DNA from: Austropuccinia psidii
Taxonomy: Eukaryota; Basidiomycota; Pucciniomycetes; Pucciniales; Sphaerophragmiaceae
Direction: 5' to 3'
Length of the DNA stretch: 64,000 nucleotides
Assembly (NCBI GenBank): GCA_023105745.1
Contig: JALGQZ010000001.1
Coordinates: forward strand, 48,297,662 to 48,361,661
The notes beneath the pieces were generated by a model, which had not been told where the DNA came from, made no database searches, and was given only the letters and a program-made list of their open reading frames with translations. Below are positions 55,576 through 64,000 of the stretch, one piece after another; position 1 is the first letter of the stretch; every line of letters starts with the position of its first letter. Position numbers and translations under genes: made by a program.

Positions 55576-56403
55576 ATATGGCTGGTTTCTATGGGGTAAA
55601 TCAATAGATACTAGTCCAAAAAGGGTTTCAATTCTTTGTTTGGGGTTTATCCATGCAAATTAATTAATAATTGACATGGTTACAACAGTCTAAGTTTCTC
55701 TTTACCTCCTTGGCACATCAAAATAGCAGGTTATTTGGTATTTTCTTATGATATAATGAAATGTTTACTTGGTAACCAAGTTCCCAAAAGTTTTGAGTTT
55801 ACTAATCAGGTCAAGATCAGCCATGTATTCAAGCTTTGGGGCTATCTATGCCTCAGAGGTCTCAGATGTTGGCTACTCTGGCTCTCTTTGATGTCTTTTG
55901 TCCCCTCTAGCTATTTTCATGTCAAAAATAGAGATTCAGGCTCAAAGACTGATATCCACTATGGGTGTACCAAAAGTGCATATACGAATACCATAGGATT
56001 AAGTGCCCAAAACATGCATAAGACTATTCTTAGTGTATATGTAACATGGGATTTCTCACCTTCCCATTATTTTGGCATGAAATTGGGAAAATCAAAAGTT
56101 TTCATGGATCTTTTATGTGGTATTGATGATGTGGTTTCAAAGTATTTTCCATATTACCACCTCGAAGAGTTGATATAAGCTTATTCACCCTATGGAGTTA
56201 CCCTACGTAAAGCTTTGTGTAGAATCCAAATCTGGCCGTAAATTCATGGATTTAATTACTTAATAAAAATTTATTCATCTTCTCTCAAATCAAAAATGAT
56301 GAATTTTGTATATATGCATAACTTATGGGTTATGCATAGTTCAGAGTTTTTTTAAGATAATTGTGCCCTATTTGGGTATGTAAAATATGACTCAAGGCTC
56401 ACA

Positions 56404-56700
56404 GGGTCCTTCTGTGTGTTGAAGTAGCCCATATTTCTTCCCACGCCCTCTGTTGTCCTTTTGGCATCTTTCACAATTGTTGATATATTCAACAAACTCT
56501 TGTTACCATTTGGGCCACCAAGCTGTGCTTTCTACCCTCTTTCTGGTCCTGTCTTAACTCATGTGTCCCATATAGGGGCAAAAATGACATTCTTGCAGGA
56601 TCCGGGATATGTGGTTCCTATCTATAACCATGAGGGCACGTTTATGGTTCCTTATTGTCATATTATATATATATCAATTAAAAATTACCAAAGCTTACTT
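56404..56700 (-). pseudogene. Element B pol, integrase zinc-finger part
   Basis: The minus strand reads, with stops, an integrase HHCC region: ILQECHFCPYMGHMS, VESTAWWPKW, NNCERCQKDNRGRGKKYG. This is directly upstream of the piece at 33981-35119 once LTR-D' is removed. No upstream RT was found beyond about 56700, so Element B is truncated there. Confidence 0.75.
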
Positions 56701-59130
56701 CATATTCAGGCTTTGACATGTCTTCAATGGATTAATAGTATGTTTTATTGACAATTGGAATTCCCTCAATCTATGATTTTTTCTAATCACACCAAATTTT
56801 CAAATCTATCAACAAGCAAACATTTCCTAAGATTAAAGATCTCATTATAAAAAATGTATCTTTCCTTTGTATTTTGGGTGTGGAACAATACATCAAAGCT
56901 GAAATTTAGTTTTTGGAATCCATAAAACTTTATTAAAATTAAAGATTTTCTACAAGAAATGTGTTACTCACCCCTTTTAAAGGGCATAGTACGCTGAGAA
57001 AGTCTTATGTTATATTAAAAATCAAGGCTGGTATGATAATTAAAAAATCAATTTAAAGAAATTGATACTCTCTGATAGAATTTGAGATCCTTTATTCCTC
57101 ATATTTTCTATTACAGTCCCATGAAGCCATTCTTGATAAATTCTTTCAAAGGTCATTTCCATTTTTTTGGAAACAAAAGCTTTTGTTATTTTTGCCCTTT
57201 TTTCATGTAACATATAAAATAAACTTGAACATTTCTAATGGTAATATTATTTAATATTCCAAGGAGAAAATTCCATTTGTATTAGAAACATCACATGAAA
57301 AATGAGAAGTTTATGAGTAGAAAACATTGTCAATCACTAATTTTGGATTTCTCATAAAAATACCTGACCCTCATAAGCCTAATTAATTAGCAAAGAGCTA
57401 TTTTGGATATAAATTGATATTGATATTTTATATCATCAATTGATCTTAGGATGATTTTCAGGAAAATTGCATAGATTGGTAAATGGAGGTTCAAAACAGC
57501 TCTCATGAAAAGTAATATTGAAGATGAATTTATTCATTTGTTTAGATTCAAAATTGAAAATAAATAATTTCCTCAAATGTTGATTACTCTATCAAAAAAT
57601 ATAAAGAGATTCACAAAATATCTAGAAAAAAATATATAGTCAAGATTTCAAGTTATAACTCTGAATTAATTGAACTATCTTAATCCTGAGGATTGTATTA
57701 TTCACTTCATAATTCTTACATTTCTCATAAAAAATGAGCCCCTTTTATTTAAGTTATAAGTTTGAAGCAAACATTTTATAGCAAGGGTGATCACATATAC
57801 TTGTTCATACTTGAACTAAGTTCACTATCTTGAAAGTTAATAAATATCAAACAACCTTTTAGTAATTCTATATGAGAGCTAATAATTAGGAATATTCTGG
57901 CTGGATTGTGTAATATGAAAAAGAAATGTTGAGCTCATATCCTTTAGCTACATAAATCTTTCATTTTGATCCAGCTTGAATGTGTAATATTTATATGAGA
58001 ATTTTATGAAAATTTGGTAAAAACTGTGTTAAATTGTCTTTCCTTATTGAAATTAAAGCTTTTAAAATAGAATTTTAATGCCTGGATCACAGTTTTATCA
58101 AAAGGATAAATCATTCTTCACCCAGAAGCCTTTCCAAAACATTACTTCAAGAAAATTATTCTTTAAATAATGGTAATATACTCTGAATAATAGAGTATTA
58201 TACCTTTTTTCTCATGGGATTTCATATAAGAAATGTAAAGTTTCTTTTAAGATAATCCTATTACTCTTTTAGTATTAACAGGAGGTAATAATTCCTTATT
58301 TTGTTTCTGAAAGTATTTTTAGCTGAAGTGTTAGCTACATTCCTTTATTATTGTTGAATAAATCTCAAAAGCAAAGGGACTATGATTTATCAAAGTATAT
58401 TAGAATAAAATAAATATGAAATAGTTGATAAATGCAAAACTTATAAATTATTTGTCTGTTTTTTCAATCAATTTCTCCATAGAATTTTTGAGTTTTGAGT
58501 TGAAAGGGAGATTAATGAATTTATAGCTGATAAAAGTAATTATGAATTTCACTAATAAGAATAGAAAGTACATGTGAATATTCAACTTTTAGAAGCAGAA
58601 AAACATTTATGGTGTTGACCGGAAATTCAATTTTGTATTTGATAGTAAATAAAACTAAGAAATGTTCAACCCATAAATCATGGATTTCAGAATTCCTTTC
58701 TTACAAACCAAATGCATGAGATTCTATGGTCGTTAAATATTTTCCACCTATAGAAAAATTAGAACAGAGATTAAAATAACAAAAATTCTGAAATTGATTG
58801 GCTTCTTAATTTAATATAAACTCATTATAAGGGTCCCACCACAGAACTATTATATTTTGCAAATCCAGATAATGCTGTGATAGAAATTTTCATTCAGTTT
58901 TCAAAGTAACTTGGAGTAATAAACCTCAACAAGTTTCTGTGATTTTTTTTAATAATATGACTGCAAGCATTTCTTGAAAGCTTTGATATTTTGGTATTTC
59001 TGACAGAAGGAAATTTTCTCATCTTTCATTCAATCTTATGTTCACTAATATGAAAATGAATACTGACTTGATAATTATTTTTAATTCTGTAATCATTTAA
59101 TGAAAACAGCATATGAGTGCTCATCAAATC
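56701..59130. other. AT-rich spacer, partner of the 17.8-20.1 kb duplication
   Basis: No gene seen. About 57430-59130 is a diverged direct copy of about 17780-20005. It has one unit (58200-58560) of the motif that is doubled at the other locus and lacks the tRNA-like gene. Element 6 interrupts it after CTCATCAAATC (compare CTCATCAAATT near 20000). Confidence 0.55.
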
Positions 59131-61154
59131 TGTAAGGTTTGACTATGAAACAATAAGTAAAAATTACCAATTTATTACTTATTGTACTCTGAATGTCCTT
59201 ATAATTGAAATGAATAAGATTAAAATAATAATAATAATAAAGAAATATTATTATTATGGCGTAAAAATATTATATTATTGAATAAATATAATAATATAAT
59301 TAATATTATATGAAATTATAATATTATAAATAATATATTAATATAAAATAATTAATATATTATAAAGCTCTTTATTATTGTTACCAACAAATAATAAAGG
59401 CGTAAAAAACTGTTTTTTATAAATAAAAAACAATTAATAACAATAATATTACTAATATTAAAATTATATATTAATATAAATACTATTTATATTAATTAAG
59501 AATTATTAAGAGTAATAATAAGAGAGAAATTATTATAATAAGATGAAATAACCTACTTTTAACACTTAAAATAATAATTTTGAGATATTTTACGCCAAAA
59601 GAATATAATACAACTTTTTCAAATTGTATTTACAATAAAAAATAAAGAAAATTACTAAATTTCTTGATTTTACGTGGAAATGAGTTTATAGAGAGATTTA
59701 TGACAAAAACAATTAAAGAATTGATTTAATCACGTAAAAATAGTGATTAATATTAAGATGATCTTTGGTCTTTAATAATATAAGAGTTTTATATATAAAG
59801 AATAAAGAAATTACCTTCTATTTAATTGATTTAATATTTTTAATGCGTCTGAGGGGTAAATAGAGTAAAAAGAGCTCTATTTATAGTAAATACCTCCTTC
59901 CTAGAGTCCAACAGGCTTCTAGTAGACGTGTACTGATCATATCCACTGGAATTGATCAATATTTTAAGGTTTGAGGGTGATTACATCATGATCAAACCAT
60001 ATTACATCCTTATTACACCATTATTTAGAGTTATCACTATAACTCTAAGTTTGATGACATCAGAGGCTTGGAAGAACTCCAAATTTCGTGGATTTTATTA
60101 GTTTTAATCATAAACTAATAGTAATCACCAATTTCATCACTCTTAAGACTGTTAAACTTAAATTAAGGTTACAGTATGTGATCATAACTGCTCAAATTAA
60201 GCTCAAACTTTGATCCTCAATAACTTTTAAGATTTACACGCTACAGCAATTCAGAGAGTGAATTCTGATAGCCTGGAATAACCTTATTATGCTTCCAAGA
60301 GCTCTTCATTACATCATCAAAACTCTAATTTTGATGATTTTTCTTGTAACTCATCTTTTCTGTCGAAATTCAATATTTTAAACTTCAAACCTTGATTTCA
60401 GGGGGTTATACCCAGAATTTAATAATAAAAATTACATCATTCTTCACAAATGAGCTAGTAGAATCCAACTGTATACTTTTTTTTAAGTTTGGAACACTTT
60501 CACAACAAAGTGGTCAACAGCTCTGTTGATTTTTATCAATAATTCATCATAGGTTTTAACCTTGTTTATAATTTGTAAAATAAAGTTCATATCTGTGTTC
60601 TTACAGTAACTACGTGGTAACTTTATTTTTGGTTCATCATTCTATCATGTATAGTTTAGAAGATATTAGCTATGATCGTTGAATATATGCGTTGACCAAA
60701 AAAGTGCATATATTCAGGATAATTCCTTAAGTATTAACATTGGAAATTAGCTTATTAATTGTTTTATGTGTGGATTTTCATGGGGAATCCACTGGTACAA
60801 TTTATTGTACATGTTGTTTCATTAGTCCTTGAGATAAATAAGGTTTTATGATTTTTATAAGGTATTGTACCTTATAATTCCTTAAATATTGACTTTACCG
60901 ATATGCAATAAAAATGGTATATGTGTATTTTTCCATGGGGAATCCAATGGTATAATTTATTTTACATGTTGATTCATTGGTTATTATGTTAAACCAATAT
61001 TTGTACCAATTTATGATATTTTTTGTATATTTAAGTAATTATTCTTAATGTATAATTATTCTAAGTAATTTTAATACAATTATATTAAAGGTATAATTGT
61101 TCTGAGTCTTTTTGTGACCTTATTGGGTATGTGGTCATATCTCAAAGGCTCACA
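59131..61154 (-). repeat. Element 6 3' LTR (family LTR-A)
   Basis: TGTAAGG...GGCTCACA. It carries the 22-bp segment missing from Element 1's 3' LTR, so that difference is a loss in Element 1. It is more diverged from both Element 1 LTRs than they are from each other. Confidence 0.92.
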
Positions 61155-61272
61155 TTCCCTACCACCAAAAAAGATTGTACCACAATCTGATATGTGTGAT
61201 TACAGTATCATCCACTGTCCTACCTCTTCATTAGACTTTGTTAGTCTTGAAGCTCAATAATGCTTAACTTTT

Positions 61273-64000
61273 CTATTTTTCAGGCTTTCTTTCATGTCTG
61301 AACCTTCTTAGTAGTTTATCAGCATTTGTTATATCTTTCTCAAGTAGCCATTCATCTTCTTGAGTTGAATTTCTATACCTTACAAGGTATTCCCTTTCTT
61401 TTTTGTTTCTTGTCCTTCTTTCTTTAAGGACTTTTACTATTTTCTTTTCTTCTCCTTCTTCCAAGGGTGGAATTTCAAGTGGGGGTTTATTTCTTAGTGG
61501 AAATAACTCCTTGTCACTTGAACTGTAAGGCTTTATTAGACTCACAGGGAAAGTTGGGTGTTTGTTCATTAGTTCACCTGTGAGTTCTAATTGCACAGCA
61601 TTGGGTCCATGGAGTGCTTTTATAATAAATGGTCCTGCAAAGGAATCTTTCAATTTCTTTGGGCCTTTTATGTTATTGAAATTAAGGGTTGATACTAAAA
61701 CCAAGTCTCCCATTTTGAAATCAGGTGGCTTATGACTTTTATCCCATCTTTCTTTTGCATATTTAAAAGAATCTTGCATGCATCTTTTTGCATGGTGTCT
61801 TGCTTTGTCAAGCATTATCTTGAAACTCCTTGCTGTTGGATGTATATCCACTAAGTCCTTTTTGAGGGTATCATAAGGAAGTCTTGGATTCCAACTTTTC
61901 TCTAGCATTGCTGGTGTTTTGCCAGTAGAAGAATGGATTGATGTCTTATATGCCAGTTCAAGTGCTGGTATTAGTGTACACCAATCATGGGTAAAACCAT
62001 CAGAATCTTTGAAGTCTAGCCCATAAGCACAGAATCTTCTGATCATATCCTCTAGGGTCTGTATCATTCTTTCTGCTAGACCATCAGTTTGAGGATGATA
62101 AGCTGTTGAGAATGATAACTTTGTCCCAAAAAAGTTATGGAGATTTGTCCATAATGCTGAAGTGAACTTTGGGTCTCTGTCACTTATAATATTTTGGAAT
62201 AAGCCTGTGTGGCTAATGACTTTATTCCATATCATTATGGCTGTATCCATAGCTGTGTCATCTTTATGACATGGTAAGAACATGGGAGTTTTACTGTACC
62301 TGTCAACTAACACTAGGCATGCATTATAATTCCCGTCTCCTCCTGGAGGTAAGGCTGTTACCCAATCCATATGAACTACTTCCCATGGGGATTTTGGTTC
62401 TTGGATTTGGATCATCATTCCAAATTTCTTTCCTGTGGCTCTGTTGGCTTTTTGACATCTGTCACAGGTTTGGCAGTATTCTGCAACATCTTTCTTCTAA
62501 TTTGGCCACCAAGAGCAGGTTTGCACCCTTTCTAGTGTCCTATCTTCTGAGAGATGTCCAGATGCAACACTATCATGACACTCATGTAGAATAGTGTTTA
62601 TTGGTGTTCTATCTGTTAAGGCCATAACACATGTGTGTTTTGTTCTATGGTAAAGGATTCCATCAAGGAGGTGAAATCTTCCTTCATCATATGCCTTTTT
62701 CCATATTTCATCTAGTTTTGATGAAAGTGATGGATCTTTGCAGTCTTTCATTAGAAGTTGGCTTAAGATATGGCAATTTTTGTCTGTCTTATAGCTTTCT
62801 TTAACTTGGTTAAAGAATTCTGTGCCAATGTCTGTAACACATATTCCTTCTATATGGTGATCTTCTTGTGGTACCCATGCTGGATTGTCAGGGGTATTTG
62901 CTAGAGCCCATCTGCTAAGACCATCTGCATTTTTTGAATATTTCCAGATTTATTAACAATAGTCATATTTCCTCTATATTCTTGGATAGAAATTTGCCAT
63001 CTCAGCATATGTCTATGTGGAGTCTTCATATTTAATAGTGATTTCACAGCATTAAAGTCTGTGATTACATCAAATACTGTGCCATCCAAATAATAATGCA
63101 GTTTTTCTAAAGCCCATACTAGGCATAAGCATTCCATTTGGCTTGCTCCATACCTTGCTTCTGTTGGCTTTATCTGCCTTGAAATGAAACAAATTGGTCC
63201 TTCCACTGGTTTATCATTGATAATTTGTGTTTGGTGAAGTGCAGCACCTAGTCCTTCTCCACAAGCATCAATGTACAGTTTGAAGGGTAGTTTCCAATCT
63301 GGCATCAGAAGAAATGGGGCATTTGTTAAGGAATTTTTCAATTCTTCATATGCCTTGACTCTTTCTTCTCTCATCTCATAGACTGTTTGTTGGTCACATA
63401 GCTTATACAAGGATTTAGCAATCTTTGCAAAGTCCTTTATATGCTGTCTATAGTAACCAGCAAATCCTAGAAATGATTGCATTTCTTTTTTGGTTTGAGG
63501 CATTGGTTTAAGTAGTACTGCTGCTACTTTATTTTTGTCTATGCCTAGACTAAGGCCAGATACTACATGTCCTAGTGCCTTTAATTCACTGTATGCAAAA
63601 TGACATTTTTTCAAGGAAATTTTCATATTTACTTGGACTATTTTCTGTAGTACCCTTTCTAGTCTTGTAAGGTGATTTTCCCAAGTTTCTGAGCAAACTA
63701 TGATATCATCAATATAGATAATCATCCATTTTTCTGATAATTCTTCAGGGAATATGGTATTCATCATTCTTTGATAATGGGAAGGTGCATTTTTTATTCC
63801 AAATGGCATTCTTAAGTATTCAAAAATTCCACAATGGACTATTATTCTTAGTAGTTTCTTGGCATTGTCTGTTAAGACATTTTGATGAAAACCCTTAAGA
63901 GCATCCATAGCTGTGATGAACTTAGCTTGTGACAATTGGGTTAATGTCTCATGAATTCTGGGTATTGGATATCTGTCTGGAATGGTATAGGTATTCAGGG
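61273..64000 (-). pseudogene. Pol of Element 6 (RT to chromodomain), damaged
   Basis: From the right edge the minus strand encodes RT (YIDD present), RNase H with intact catalytic motifs (QMECLCL and VITDFNA), integrase HHCC-DDE and chromodomain. Relative to Element 1 a single-base deletion near 62930 shifts the frame in [14 protein letters not shown] near 62498 replaces the Trp codon in WWPNWKK. The rest, including SDRDPK and LAERMIQ, is in frame. Gag lies off-window. Confidence 0.9.

Larger units (their letters stand above)
35125..56403 (-). repeat. LTR-D', solo-type LTR inserted in Element B and split by Element 5
   Basis: Starts TGTAAGATG (35125) and ends GGCTCACA (56403). It is flanked by the 5-bp duplication GGGTC (35120-35124 and 56404-56408), on both sides of which Element B's integrase continues. 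Its own sequence is 35125-36214 plus 55581-56403, about 1.9 kb. It lacks internal retroelement sequence of its own, so it is a solo LTR produced by recombination before Element 5 arrived. Homologous to LTR-D at 15155-16730. Confidence 0.85.
59131..64000 (-). mobile_element. Element 6: partial copy of the Element 1 family (continues off-window)
   Basis: The 3' LTR (59131-61154, 2024 bp) and polypurine tract are followed by pol on the minus strand, which is still open at the right edge. The likely target duplication is AAATC (59126-59130); its partner is outside the window. It is closer to Element 1 than to Element 3 throughout and has the same insert structure in the LTR. Confidence 0.93.

Noticed and set aside
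55735..56178. 147-codon frame in LTR-D'
   Set aside because: Lies wholly inside a solo LTR, is not kept in the homologous LTR-D, and has no domain.

Overview
The window is about 64 kb of AT-rich, repeat-packed eukaryotic DNA. I see no single-copy host protein gene. Short phase-conserved spliceosomal introns, Ty3-type chromoviruses with about 1.8-2 kb LTRs, and a Tnp2/Plavaka-like transposase all point to a basidiomycete. The protein style looks to me like a rust fungus (Pucciniales, Austropuccinia-like). That is recognition from memory, not a search result.

Left block (1-17731), all nested. Element 1 is a 10.7 kb Ty3 chromovirus on the minus strand (638-11316, TSD CCTTG). It sits inside the gag gene of an older Ty3 element, Element 0 (1-15154, minus, left end outside the window). 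Element 0 in turn interrupts a solo-type LTR (LTR-D, 15155-16730), which abuts an old LTR-like repeat (LTR-E, 16731-17731).

Middle block (17732-33712). AT-rich spacer holds a tRNA-like gene (18894-18967). A 6.6 kb CACTA-like DNA transposon (20597-27189, TSD TCA) has split a second tRNA-like gene; it carries a three-exon accessory gene (21372-23226) and a damaged transposase gene (26675-23750). An unsplit copy of the split tRNA-like gene lies at 27391-27501. An inverted LTR-E copy (29832-31360) and a solo LTR of the Element 1 family (31738 to about 33712) follow.

Right block (33713-56700) is a four-level nest. Old Ty3 Element B (minus; pol pieces 33981-35119 and 56404-56700) contains LTR-D' (35125-56403, TSD GGGTC). 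That contains Element 5 (36215-55575, TSD ATATG, minus, decayed). Element 5 contains Element 3 (37693-47787, TSD CCCTG, plus, LTRs almost identical). After more spacer, Element 6 (59131 to the right edge, minus) is a second, damaged copy of the Element 1 family.

The most interesting signal is in the gag leaders of Elements 0, 1 and 3. In all three, the ATG of the long Gag-Pol frame lies inside a predicted 64-85 nt intron, between branch site and acceptor. Removing the intron deletes that ATG and joins an upstream exon, always in phase 1, to a second overlapping frame. The product of that second frame is better conserved between elements than the Gag-Pol frame over the same DNA. This suggests a splice-controlled choice between Gag-Pol and an overprinted leader protein.
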